64,000 bases of DNA from Pseudacidovorax intermedius (GTDB lineage Bacteria; Pseudomonadota; Gammaproteobacteria; Burkholderiales; Burkholderiaceae_C). This document shows positions 1 through 9,300 of the stretch, in pieces. A program made the position numbers and the translations under genes. A model generated the notes under the pieces. It ran no database searches, was not told where the DNA came from, and saw only the letters and a list, made by a program, of their open reading frames with translations. The stretch lies in the NCBI RefSeq assembly GCF_003350475.1, contig NZ_QQAV01000001.1:1356836-1420835 (forward strand). Reading direction: 5' to 3'. Each line of letters begins with the position of its first letter. Positions within the stretch are counted from its first letter, which is position 1.

Positions 1-58
1 GCTGCGCCAGGCGGTGGAGCAGCGCGCCGGCCCGGTGCGCCACCGCGTGACCGCCTGA
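1..58 (+). CDS. C-terminal tail of a gene entering from the left (partial)
   Basis: An open frame runs in from the window edge and ends at the TGA at 56-58, giving an 18-residue tail rich in Arg, Gln and Val. The codon choice (GC at third positions) matches the genes further right rather than the AT-richer sequence that starts immediately afterwards. Too little is present to name a product, and it could be chance read-through. Confidence 0.3.
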   Translation, partial: LRQAVEQRAGPVRHRVTA

Positions 59-89
59 GTAGCCCGGCCCGGCCGGGTGCGGGAGACTG

Positions 90-455
90 TTAGCGGAGCC
101 GAATGGCGTAGGTGAGCGCATCTTGGACAGCCCCGCCGGGTCGGCTGATGTAAGTGGGTCCCGCGCGGTCCAGTTGCCACATTGGGCCGACGACGTCTGG
201 CTGTAGCCGGAATGCCGCGGTGTCGGCCCGAGCGAACTCGTTAGGCCTGATCTTTGAATGAACATGCAGCCATTCCAATGGTGGTTTGAATAGTCCCTCC
301 ACATTTGTGTCTGAATTGGAAAATAAGCCGATTTGCCCCTCAGCGGGAAATCCGCGCGCTCCTGTCATGTAGAAGTTGCTTGCTTTCAGCGTGGCCACCG
401 CATAGGTGCTGCTAAGCTCTGCCGCGTCACACATCAAACAGGAACGGCAATGCAA
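90..455 (-). CDS. Doubtful small hypothetical protein
   Basis: A 121-codon reverse-strand frame, with an alternative internal ATG at 368 giving 92 residues. It has no signal peptide, no membrane segment and no motif I recognise. Composition is varied (aromatic and charged residues mixed), more like a real protein or the remnant of one than a GC-skew artefact, and it shares the lower GC content of the two genes to its right. It is divergent from the gene beginning at 524. It may be a decayed fragment of an accessory gene. Confidence is low because nothing but the open frame and composition supports it. Confidence 0.3.
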   Translation of the reverse strand: MHCRSCLMCDAAELSSTYAVATLKASNFYMTGARGFPAEGQIGLFSNSDTNVEGLFKPPLEWLHVHSKIRPNEFARADTAAFRLQPDVVGPMWQLDRAGPTYISRPGGAVQDALTYAIRLR

Positions 456-523
456 AATGTTTCAACTTGTCAAGGCATCAGCACCTTGGCGGTCGGCGCA
501 TCAGTACTCACGAAGGGACAATC

Positions 524-1786
524 GTGAGCCGCAGCGATGAAAAGTTAATTTGCTTCAAACCAAAAAATGCACTTCTGACGCCACCTTATTGGGAGAGGAC
601 GACTGGGCATCGCGTCGATATGGATGAAGTTGCGCTGTCATTGGCCAAATCCCCGCCTCTACTGCTTAATCCTTCGCCAGTCGTTGCGGCGCCCTCGCCA
701 GCCATACGGGCAACAAAAAAGACGAGGAATGAGCAGTTTCTGGAGAATATTGCGGCGTTTGCGCAATTTGTACACGACGTGGCCGCTCCTGCGCCGCCAA
801 GAGCGGGCGCGCGTAGTTCTCCGCCGAAAAAACCAAAGCTGGTACCACCATTTGATTTGCAGGATGTGCCTGGTGCTATGGACAACATGGGCATGAGCAT
901 AAGTGCTGCGCTGCTCAGAAAGTGGTTCCGCTTGGCGCTGACGTATCCAACTTCAAAAAGCGGGAAGACCTCTGGTATAGATCAGAACGGCAATCCCTAT
1001 TCCGCCGCCAACATCGACACGACCACCTTGAAGTTGGATTGGATCCTCGGATTTCCAAGAGCAAGAGAGAAATTCGAAAAATTGCAGACGCATGAGTATC
1101 TGACGACGCCAGAGAGCATTACACAGATCAAAAGAATAATTAACAAGTTTCCCAGGGGAACGCGAAGCGTCATGCCGCACAGAGAAGTCGGCAATGATCG
1201 AAGAAAACTCCACGACATGTTCCAATTCCAGATCATTACGGTGGACACGACATGGACGGAAAAGGCCAAGCAATACCTCGATTCAGACGCACGCGGTGGT
1301 GTTCCTGACGATTTGGCTGGCGCACTCGGTGGCTTTGCCTTCTACGCCAGAATCGGTGCCGCGGAAATTGAGCATTTTCACGGCGGCAGGCGTGTGGCGA
1401 CCATTACGCACGCTTTTTTCTACATGAAGAATCCGTATTCTTTCTTCGACGACGGTAATGACGGTAGTTCCCAATATCTTGGCCATTGGAACAAGAAAGG
1501 TGTATTACTGGCGCCAGCCAGTTTCATTGCGTCGAAGATCGGCATGGGCGACCTGGAAGCGCACATCAAAACGCGCAGCAACAGTACGCCCGCAGGCATT
1601 GAAGGGTGGGCTGAATTTCCGGTACTGGTCGGGGAAGACGTGAACATCAGAGATGCGGTGTACTACAGTGTGAGAAATAAGGATTTCCGTGCTTGGCAGA
1701 TCTTGCATAAACAAGGAGGCGACATGCTGTTGTTCTCTGATGAGAAGCCCGTCAGGCTAAGTCCACCTATCGTCGTTGAGCTATGA
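524..1786 (+). CDS. Hypothetical accessory protein, possibly DUF6402-like
   Basis: A 420-residue protein from a GTG start at 524, preferred to the in-frame ATG at 467 because the purine run GAAGGGA sits about 7 bases upstream of the GTG. The N-terminal ~100 residues are low-complexity (Pro/Ala/Lys rich) and probably flexible. From about residue 130 the protein looks globular, with segments such as TLKLDWILGFPRAREKFE and a charged, aromatic C-terminal half. There is no signal peptide or membrane segment. The middle reminds me of the DUF6402 family found near T6SS/PAAR loci in Burkholderiales, but this is recollection, not a search result. The gene is clearly AT-richer than the T6SS genes and its stop overlaps the next start (ATGA at 1783), so the two are co-translated. 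A toxin with its partner is possible but unproven. Confidence 0.75.
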   Translation: MSRSDEKLICFKPKNALLTPPYWERTTGHRVDMDEVALSLAKSPPLLLNPSPVVAAPSPAIRATKKTRNEQFLENIAAFAQFVHDVAAPAPPRAGARSSPPKKPKLVPPFDLQDVPGAMDNMGMSISAALLRKWFRLALTYPTSKSGKTSGIDQNGNPYSAANIDTTTLKLDWILGFPRAREKFEKLQTHEYLTTPESITQIKRIINKFPRGTRSVMPHREVGNDRRKLHDMFQFQIITVDTTWTEKAKQYLDSDARGGVPDDLAGALGGFAFYARIGAAEIEHFHGGRRVATITHAFFYMKNPYSFFDDGNDGSSQYLGHWNKKGVLLAPASFIASKIGMGDLEAHIKTRSNSTPAGIEGWAEFPVLVGEDVNIRDAVYYSVRNKDFRAWQILHKQGGDMLLFSDEKPVRLSPPIVVEL

Positions 1787-2271
1787 CAAATGGCGGATTT
1801 GATTTTTCAGGGGTGTTGACCGGGTTTTGGATTGCCGTATTATTTTTCGGCTTGCTTCTGGTGTTTTTGGTCGCCTGGCTGGCTTCAATCCACGATCACG
1901 GTTTGGCGGGATCGTGGCGGCGCCTGAGAATGCTTAACGTCACTGCCATTCTGGCTGGGTTGCTTTTTTTCTCCTATCTCTACTGGCACGAGGAAAAGTT
2001 GCGAAGTCTGCGCGAATCGTGCATATGGTCGGTGTCGCCCGACGCCCAATTCCGGGCGCTGTACTGCTGGAATAGTCTGCACGTCTATGACGCGAAGTCC
2101 GGTGAGTTGCTCGCCGTCCGCACCTGGGAGGATGTACGGGAATTCGACGCGGCATGGAAAAATGTGGAATGGCAAGACGGCCAAGCTATGATTTCCGGAA
2201 ATGCGCGCCTCAATATTCGTTTGCCTCCGTCGATTTGGGACCGGCTGTCGGCCAAAATATTCGAAAGGTAA
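1783..2271 (+). CDS. Two-helix membrane protein, partner of the upstream gene
   Basis: A 162-residue protein beginning at the ATG inside the ATGA overlap with the preceding stop. Residues about 10-35 form a strongly hydrophobic helix, a short loop with His and Arg follows, and residues about 52-68 form a second helix. The remaining ~90 residues are soluble and contain two Cys (in ESCIW and LYCW) and several Trp. Topology is likely an inner-membrane hairpin with an exposed C-terminal domain. The family is not recognised. Tight coupling to the unknown 420-residue protein and the shared lower GC content suggest the two were acquired together. An immunity or anchoring role is inference only. Confidence 0.72.
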   Translation: MTNGGFDFSGVLTGFWIAVLFFGLLLVFLVAWLASIHDHGLAGSWRRLRMLNVTAILAGLLFFSYLYWHEEKLRSLRESCIWSVSPDAQFRALYCWNSLHVYDAKSGELLAVRTWEDVREFDAAWKNVEWQDGQAMISGNARLNIRLPPSIWDRLSAKIFER

Positions 2272-2380
2272 TCGTCCATGGGACCAGCGAGCAAATTGGA
2301 TGGGCCGCTGAGGATTTCTGCCGGTGCCGAAAGCACCCTCGGCGTGCCCCTACGCCGTTCGCCCTAGACCTTCCTGCAAA

Positions 2381-2409
2381 TTGGCCCCGCGGGGGCCCGT
2401 TCCTAGACT
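2381..2409 (+). promoter_or_regulatory. Candidate sigma70 promoter for the CHAT/two-partner secretion operon
   Basis: TTGGCC at 2381-2386 and TAGACT at 2404-2409 are separated by 17 bases, each matching four of six consensus positions. The spacer contains the GC palindrome GGCCCCGCGGGGGCC. A direct repeat CCTAGAC occurs at 2363-2369 and 2402-2408. The match is modest, but it is the best hit in the 228-base gap before the CHAT gene. Confidence 0.33.
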
Positions 2410-2499
2410 GCCCCGACGACGTCCGACGGGCAGGTCGCATCCTGCGCCTGCGGGGCCCGCCGCCCGGGCGTGCCCCACGGCCGGACGCCTGGGGGTCGA

Positions 2500-4647
2500 A
2501 TGGAACGCAAGATGCACAAGCCGGCCGGGCGCGCCGGCCGCCACCGCGCCGGGTGGGGCGCCTGGGCCGTGGCCGCGGCACTGGCCTGGCCCGCCGCCGG
2601 CGCCTGGGCACAGGCCGCCGCGCCCGATGCCGAAGCCGCCGCCCGCCAGCAGGAGCAGGCCCGGCTGGCCGATTCGGACACGCTGCTGGCGCTCACGCAG
2701 GAGGGCGCCATCCTGTATTCGCAGGACAAGGTCAAGCTCAGTGCCTACCAGTACTGCAGCCAGGCCGTGTCGCTGGCCGAGGCGGGCGACTTCCGCCAGA
2801 GCGTGCGCGCCGCCAGCAAGGCGCTGCACCTGGCCGGCGCCACGCAGGACCCGGCCCTGCTGGCCGCCGCCAAGCGCGACCTGGCCATCGTCTACAGCTA
2901 TGCCGGCCAGCTGGAGAAGGCCGAGCAGTTCGCGCGCGAAGCGCTGCAGCTGCCCACGCGCGAGCCGCAGCTCATCCGCGGCCCGGCCCTCAAGGTGCTG
3001 GGCGATGTGGACGCGCGCCGCGGCGACCTGGCCGGCGCCATCCGCAGCTACGACGAGGCCCTGGCCGCCAGCTCGCCGCGCTATGCGCCGCTGGTGCAGG
3101 CCTCGCTGGCCAATGCGCTGATCGACAGCGGCAAGCCCGCCGACCTGGCGCGCGCGCGGCAGCTGGTGGACAGCCTGCCCCCGCAGCGCGACGCCTCGCT
3201 GGCCGCGCAGGTGGAGCGCACCCGCGCCAACCTGCTGCTGGCCGAAGGCCTGCCCGCCGAGGCCCTGACCGTCTTCCAGCAACTGACCACGCGCCGCGCC
3301 GGCACCGACGCCGGCTACTTCCAGCTCTGGGCCTGGGACGGCGTGGCCCGCAGCGAACTGGCGCTGGGCCGCAAGGCCGAGGCCGCGCAGGCGCTGGACC
3401 GCGCCCTGGCCGGCGTGGACAAGGTGCGCGCGCGCTTCCGCAGCGACGAATTCAAGATGGGCGTGTTCTCCGACCTGCAGCAGCTCTTCGAGCGCGCCGT
3501 GGGCCTGTATGCCGACATGGGCGAGCCGCGCCGCGCCTTCGAGGTGAGCGAGCACAGCCGCTCGCGCGCCCTGCTCGACGCGGTGCGCGGCCGCGCCCAG
3601 CTGGCCACGCAGGCCACGGCCGTGGTCGACCTGGCCAGCCTGCAGGCCACGTTGGCGCCCGACGAGCGCCTGGTGCAGTACCACGCGCTGCCCGACCGGC
3701 TGCAGGTGTGGGTGGTGAGCAGCACCGAGGTGCGCAGCCAGAGCCTGCCGATCCGCCGCGACGAGCTGGTGGAGCTGGTCGACACCTTCCGCAACTCGGT
3801 GGTGCGCGGGCGCCGCACGGCCATCGGCAATGCCGACAAGATGGGCGCGGCGCTGATCGGCCCGCTGGGCCTGCAGCCCGGCCAGCGCATCGTGGTGGTG
3901 CCGCACGGACCGCTGCACTACCTGCCCTTCCAGGCCCTGCGGGTCAACGGCCGCTACCTGATCGAGACCAACCCGGTGTCGGTCTCGCCCTCCATGAGCA
4001 TCGCGGTGCAGCTGGCGCGCCGCACGCCGCGGGTGGAAGGGCGGCTCACCGCCTTCGGCAACCCGCGCATCGAGGACAAGTACGACCTGCCCGGCTCCGA
4101 GGCCGAGGTCCAGCGGCTGGAGCAGCTCTTTCCGCGCCACACCGTCTTCATGGGCGCGCAGGCCACCAAGACGCAGTTCCGCCAGGCGGCCGGCGGCTCG
4201 CCGCTGGTGCACGTGGCCGCGCATGCCGAGGCCGACCAGGTCGACCCGCTCTATTCGCGCATCCTGCTGGCCAACGAGAACGGGCGCCAGAACTTCCTGG
4301 AGGCGCACGAGATCCTGGAGCTGCCCATGCAAGGCACGGCGCTGGTCACGCTCTCGGCCTGCGAGTCGGGCCTCGGCCGCATCGCCTCCGGCGACGAGGT
4401 GCTGGGCTTCACCCGCTCCTTCCTGTCGGCCGGCAGCAGCAGCCTGATCGCCTCGCTGTGGCCGGTGTCGGACGACGCCACCGCGGTGCTCATGAGCACG
4501 CTCTACGGCGAACTCGCCAAGGGCCGCGACCTGCAGCAGGCCATGCAGGCCGGGCAGCTGGCGGTGCTGCGCGATCCCAAGATGGCCCATCCCTTCTTCT
4601 GGGCCCCCTTCAACCTGATCGGCAACTGGCGCCTGACCGTCCAATGA
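2500..4647 (+). CDS. CHAT-domain (caspase-fold) protease with TPR repeats
   Basis: A 715-residue protein. The ATG at 2500 is chosen over an in-frame GTG at 2470 because a GGGGG run precedes it and a signal sequence ending in AGAWAQ starts from it, so the protein is probably exported. The first ~380 mature residues are helical TPR-type repeats. The C-terminal ~350 residues form a CHAT domain with the caspase-like dyad His575 (in VHVAAHAEA) and Cys621 (in TLSACESGLG), followed by the usual segment on raising and placing elements in line (SSLIASLWPVSDDAT). The stop overlaps the start of the next gene (ATGA at 4644), so it is translated together with the two-partner transporter. CHAT proteins are a known neighbour of FHA-type exoprotein genes. 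A role in processing or controlling the exoprotein is plausible but inferred. Confidence 0.92.
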   Translation: MERKMHKPAGRAGRHRAGWGAWAVAAALAWPAAGAWAQAAAPDAEAAARQQEQARLADSDTLLALTQEGAILYSQDKVKLSAYQYCSQAVSLAEAGDFRQSVRAASKALHLAGATQDPALLAAAKRDLAIVYSYAGQLEKAEQFAREALQLPTREPQLIRGPALKVLGDVDARRGDLAGAIRSYDEALAASSPRYAPLVQASLANALIDSGKPADLARARQLVDSLPPQRDASLAAQVERTRANLLLAEGLPAEALTVFQQLTTRRAGTDAGYFQLWAWDGVARSELALGRKAEAAQALDRALAGVDKVRARFRSDEFKMGVFSDLQQLFERAVGLYADMGEPRRAFEVSEHSRSRALLDAVRGRAQLATQATAVVDLASLQATLAPDERLVQYHALPDRLQVWVVSSTEVRSQSLPIRRDELVELVDTFRNSVVRGRRTAIGNADKMGAALIGPLGLQPGQRIVVVPHGPLHYLPFQALRVNGRYLIETNPVSVSPSMSIAVQLARRTPRVEGRLTAFGNPRIEDKYDLPGSEAEVQRLEQLFPRHTVFMGAQATKTQFRQAAGGSPLVHVAAHAEADQVDPLYSRILLANENGRQNFLEAHEILELPMQGTALVTLSACESGLGRIASGDEVLGFTRSFLSAGSSSLIASLWPVSDDATAVLMSTLYGELAKGRDLQQAMQAGQLAVLRDPKMAHPFFWAPFNLIGNWRLTVQ

Positions 4648-6311
4648 AGCCCGCCATGACCTCATCCTTCGCGATCCGTGCAACGGCACTGGCCGCTGCA
4701 TTGACGGCCATGGTGCCCGCGCTGGCGCAGCAGCAGCTGGTGCCCGTGCAGCCGCCGTGCACCAGCTGCGCCGCGCCCGGTGCGCAGGCCCTGCCCGCGG
4801 CGCCCGCCGCGCCGGCCGTCTCCTTCCGCCTGAACGACCTGCGCCTCACGGGCGCCGAGGCCCTGTCGGCGGAGGAGCTGCGGGAGATCACCGGCCCCTA
4901 CATTGGCCGCGACGTCACGCTGGCCGACCTGGAGCAGCTGGCCCAGGCCATCACCGACCGCTACCACGCCCGCGGCTACTTCCTGGCCCAGGCGGTGGTG
5001 CCGGTGCAGACGGTGCAGAACGGCGTGGTCGAGATCAGCATCGCCGAAGGCCGCATCGGCAAGGTGGACGTGCAGGTGGCGCCCGAGGCGCCCACCAGCG
5101 AGGCGCGGGTGCGCGGCTTCCTGGCCGCGCTGCAGCCCGGGGCGGCCGTGAGCGCGCCGGCCTACGAACGCGCCATGCTGCTGCTGTCCGACCAGCCTGG
5201 CATCGCCGTCGGCTCCGGCCTGCAGGAAGGCAGCCAGCCCGGCACCACCGACCTGGCGGTGGAGGTGAACCCGGGACAGCGCTTTTCCTTCAGCGCCGAT
5301 GCCGACAACCATGGCACCAAGGAGTCGGGCCGCTACCGCGTGGGCGGTTCGCTGCGCTGGAACAGCCCGCTGGGCATCGGCGACAACCTTGACCTGCGGG
5401 CCATGGTGTCCAACAACGACGCGCTGCAGCTCGGGCGCATCGCCTACGAACTGCCGCTGGGCACCAGCGGCCTGCGCCTGGGCGCCGGGCTGGCGCGCAT
5501 CAACTACCAGCTCGACGGCGAATTCGCCGTGCTGGGCGCGCAGGGCAAGGCCGACGTGGCCGACATTTCGCTCTTCTACCCGGTGATCCGGCAGCGGCGG
5601 CAGAACCTCTTCGTGCGGCTGTCGGTGGACACCAAGCGGCTGACGGACGAATACACCACGCTGGCCTTCGAGGGGCGCAAGCGGGTGCACGGCCTGGGCC
5701 TGGGCTGGACCTGGGAGCTGCGCGACGACTGGCTGGGCGGCGGCTACTGGGCCAGCTCGGGCACGGCCTACCGCGGCAGCCTGTCGATCCGCGAGCCCAG
5801 CCTGCTGGCGGCCGACCAGGCCCTGGGCGGGCCGCGCACCGAGGGCAGCTTCTCCAAGCTCACCTTCCAGGTCTCGCGCCTGCAGTCGGTGCTGCCGGAG
5901 CATTCGCTCTACCTGGCCCTGGGGGGGCAGTGGGCCAGCAAGAACCTCGACGCCTCCGAGAAGCTGAGCCTGGGCGGCGCGCGTGCCGTGCGGGCCTATC
6001 CCTCGGGCGAGGTGCTGGTGGACCAGGGCCTGATCGGCACCGTGGAATGGCGGTGGTCGGCCACGTCGGAGCTGACGCCCTACGTCTTCTACGACGCCGC
6101 GCGCGGCCGGCCGCAGAAGACCCCGGGCCTGTTCGACACCACGCCCGCCAGCCGCAGCCTGCGCGGCGCCGGCATCGGCCTGCAGTGGGTGCGCGCCGGC
6201 AACTTCTCGATCAATGCCTCGCTGGCCTGGCGCGCCGGCACGCCCGCGGCCGTCACCGACGGTGGCGGTCGCAATCCGCGGCTGTACGTGCAGCTGCAGA
6301 AATCCTTCTGA
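4644..6311 (+). CDS. ShlB/FhaC/HecB-type two-partner secretion outer-membrane transporter (TpsB)
   Basis: A 555-residue Omp85-superfamily transporter that moves the partner exoprotein across the outer membrane. It has a Sec signal (cleavage near AQQQL, residues ~30), a Pro/Ala linker, a POTRA_2 domain at about residues 58-135 (segment GYFLAQAVVPVQ), a second POTRA-like region to ~210, and then a beta-barrel of ~340 residues ending in the expected aromatic terminus (QLQKSF). The conserved L6-loop motif of the family (VRGY/F) appears as VRAYPSGE. The start is the ATG overlapping the CHAT stop. The partner exoprotein starts 41 bases downstream, so the three genes form one operon. Confidence 0.95.
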   Translation: MKPAMTSSFAIRATALAAALTAMVPALAQQQLVPVQPPCTSCAAPGAQALPAAPAAPAVSFRLNDLRLTGAEALSAEELREITGPYIGRDVTLADLEQLAQAITDRYHARGYFLAQAVVPVQTVQNGVVEISIAEGRIGKVDVQVAPEAPTSEARVRGFLAALQPGAAVSAPAYERAMLLLSDQPGIAVGSGLQEGSQPGTTDLAVEVNPGQRFSFSADADNHGTKESGRYRVGGSLRWNSPLGIGDNLDLRAMVSNNDALQLGRIAYELPLGTSGLRLGAGLARINYQLDGEFAVLGAQGKADVADISLFYPVIRQRRQNLFVRLSVDTKRLTDEYTTLAFEGRKRVHGLGLGWTWELRDDWLGGGYWASSGTAYRGSLSIREPSLLAADQALGGPRTEGSFSKLTFQVSRLQSVLPEHSLYLALGGQWASKNLDASEKLSLGGARAVRAYPSGEVLVDQGLIGTVEWRWSATSELTPYVFYDAARGRPQKTPGLFDTTPASRSLRGAGIGLQWVRAGNFSINASLAWRAGTPAAVTDGGGRNPRLYVQLQKSF

Positions 6312-6352
6312 CCGGCCGCGGCACCCGGCGCTTTCACTCACGAGGCCTCGCG

Positions 6353-9300
6353 ATGAGCACCCGTCCCCCTTCCTCCTCCGCCGCCGCGGCACGCCACTGG
6401 CGCCTGCGGCCCCTGGCGCTGTCGCTCCTGTGCATGGGCGCCGGCTCGGCCATCGCCCAGCTCGCACCGCTGACGCTGCCGGTGATCGCCCCGGGCGCCG
6501 GTTCGCTGCGCGGCGTCGCCATCACGGCGCAGAACCCTGGCGCCGGCACCATGACGCTGACGCAGAGCCAGGCCCGCGCCATCGCGCAGTGGACGAGCTT
6601 TTCCATCGGCTCGGGCGCGGCCGTCAACATCGTGCAGCCCACGGCGGCCTCGGTGCTGCTCAACCGCGTGACCGGCGGCAATCCGTCGGAGATCGCCGGG
6701 CAGCTCAGTGCCAACGGGCGCGTGTTCCTGGTCAACCCCGCGGGCGTGCTGTTCGCGGGGACGGCCCAGGTCAACGTGGGTGGCCTGGTCGCCACCACGC
6801 TCGACATTCCCGACGCCAGCTTCATGCCCGCCGGCCGCGAGAACACGCCGCTGGGCCCTGGCGAGGTGCTGGTCTTCGAGCGTGCCGATGACAACGCGGC
6901 CACCGTGGTCAACCGTGGGCGGATCGTGGCGACGGCGGGCGGCACCGTGCTGCTGATCGGGGCCGGCGCCACCAACGCGGCCGGCGGCACGATCAGCGCC
7001 CCGGGCGGCACAGCCGGCCTGGTGTCGGGTCGCAAGGTGTCGCTGGACTTCGCAGGCGATGGCCTGACCAATGTGGTCATCAACGCCGACGCGCTGGCCA
7101 CCAATGCCTCGGCCGCCAATGCCGGCGTGCTGCAGGCCGATGGCGGCCGGGCACTGATGCTCGGCGCCTCGACCACCACCGGCCAGCTGGTGGTGAACAA
7201 CACGGGCGTGGTGCAGGCCCGCAGCCTCGAATCGCGCAATGGCGAGATCGTGCTGGGCGCCGGCCGGCTCAACCGGCTGGAGGTCACCGGCGGGACGGTC
7301 GATGCGAGCGGCGTCGACGCCGGTCGCAAGGGCGGCAGCATCACGCTGGCGGGGGGCGAAGTGGTGCTGGCCGACGTTCCTCCGCCTGCGGTGCCTTCCG
7401 TCGCCGCGGAGGCCCCGGCCACGCTGGTGGACGCGCGCGGCGTCGCGGGCGGCGGCACCGTCACCCTCTCCGGCACCTACGTGGGCGTGGCGCCCACGGC
7501 CACCATCGATGCGAGCGCCACCGGCAATGGCGCCGGGGGGAGCATTGCGATCGGATCGGCCCAGGCGGTGACGCTGCCGGGCGAGGACACGCCCTCCGCC
7601 GCGACTCAGCGCAACAGCGTGCAGTTGGGCGGTACCCTCAATGCACGCGGCGCGGGCACTGGCGCGGGCGGCAGCATCACGGCCAGCGCCGACGGCATGG
7701 TGGCCAGCCCGGCCAGCGTGGATGCCGGCGGCGGCAGCGAAGGCGGCGCCAACGGCCGGCTGACGCTGGCGGTGGGCGACACGGTGCAGGTGCTGGCCGG
7801 CGACGTGGCCTACGACTCGGCGATCACCGGGCTGGAGGGTGGCCAGGTCGGGGCGGCGTCGCTGGGGCGCACGCTCAGCCGCGGCACCGACGTCACGCTG
7901 TCGAGCGCGGCCACGGGCGATGGGCGGGGCGTGGTCTTCCAGCAGGGCGACACACCGGACAGCGCGGCGCAGGTCCTCAAGATCGGCGGTCCGACCACCA
8001 CGCTGCGCATCGATTCGGCCGGCAGCATCGACATGGGGCCAGGGAGCGCCATCACCGCCACCGAAGGTGCGCTGAACGTGGACTTCAATGCCGACTCGAC
8101 CGGCGCGGCCCTGGCCACGGCGGGCACGATCCGGCCCTTCCCCGACTACGACACCGCCTGGGCCGGCGCGATCCGCCTGGACGGCGCGCGCATCAGCGCC
8201 AATGGCGGCAACGTGCGCTTCTTCGGGCAGGGCGACGCGGCCAATGGCCGCGCCGTCGGCGGCGGCGATTCGGATGGCAACACTGCCAGCGACCGCTGGC
8301 GCGCGGGCGTCTACATCGGCAACAGCCAGGTGCTGACCAGTGGCAGCGGCCAGGTCAGCCTGGCCGGGCAGGGGCGCAGCTGGGCCACCAGCGGCTCCTA
8401 CACCGCCAGCGAAGGCGTGCTGGTGACGGCCGGCAGCACGGTGCAGGCCGGCACGGGCGGCCTGACCGCCACGGGCACCAGCGGCGTGGGCGCGAGCGGC
8501 GTGCGGGTGGACGGGGCATCCACGCTCAGCTCGGGCGGTGCGGCGGCGCTCACCGGCGTGGCCAGCAGCTGGACCGACGCTCAGCCGGGGGGCAGCATCG
8601 GCAACACGGCGGGCGTGCTGCTCAGCGGTGCGGCCGTGCAGGCCCAGGGCAACGTGACGCTGCAGGGCACCGGCGCCAACCTCGACGGCATGCGTGGCGA
8701 CAACGAATTCACCGGCTTCCTCAGCACGGCCCAGGCCTCGCAGGGCGTGCAGATGGTGTCCGGCCAGGTGACGGCGGGCACGGGTGCGCGCATCGACGTG
8801 ACCGGTACCGCCGGCAGCGGCGGCTTCTCGGCGGTGCGCGACGGCACCACGGGCGTGGTCTCCATCGTCGAAGGCGCCTCGGCGCGGGCCATCGACATCG
8901 GCGGCGCGGTGGGCGGCGGACTGCGGGCCGAAGGCGGCACCGTCAACCTTCAGGGCGGCAGCGGCGCCGTGCGCCTGGGTACCGACGCCACCACGGTCGC
9001 GCTGGCCGGGCCGCGGCTGGATGCGCTGGTGGATGTCTCCAGCACCACGGGCACGGGCGGCAGCATCGTGATCGAGGCCAACAACGTGCTGCTGCAGAAC
9101 CCGCTGGCCGATACCGGGGCGACCTTCATGGACGCGAGCGGCGCGGGGCAGGGCGGCAGCATCGTGGTCAAGGGCACCAATGCCGTGGCCATGGCCAACG
9201 ACGTGGTGCTGCGGGCCGATGCCAATGCGGCCACCGGCAACGGCGGGCAGATCCAGCTGCTGGGCGGCCGCACGCTGCGCGCCCACGGCCGGCTGTCGGC

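Noticed and set aside
2154-4643. Upstream 830 codons of the frame that ends as the two-partner transporter
   Set aside because: This part is Arg/Pro/Ala-rich and overlaps the CHAT gene in another frame. The transporter has its own signal peptide at the ATG at 4644.
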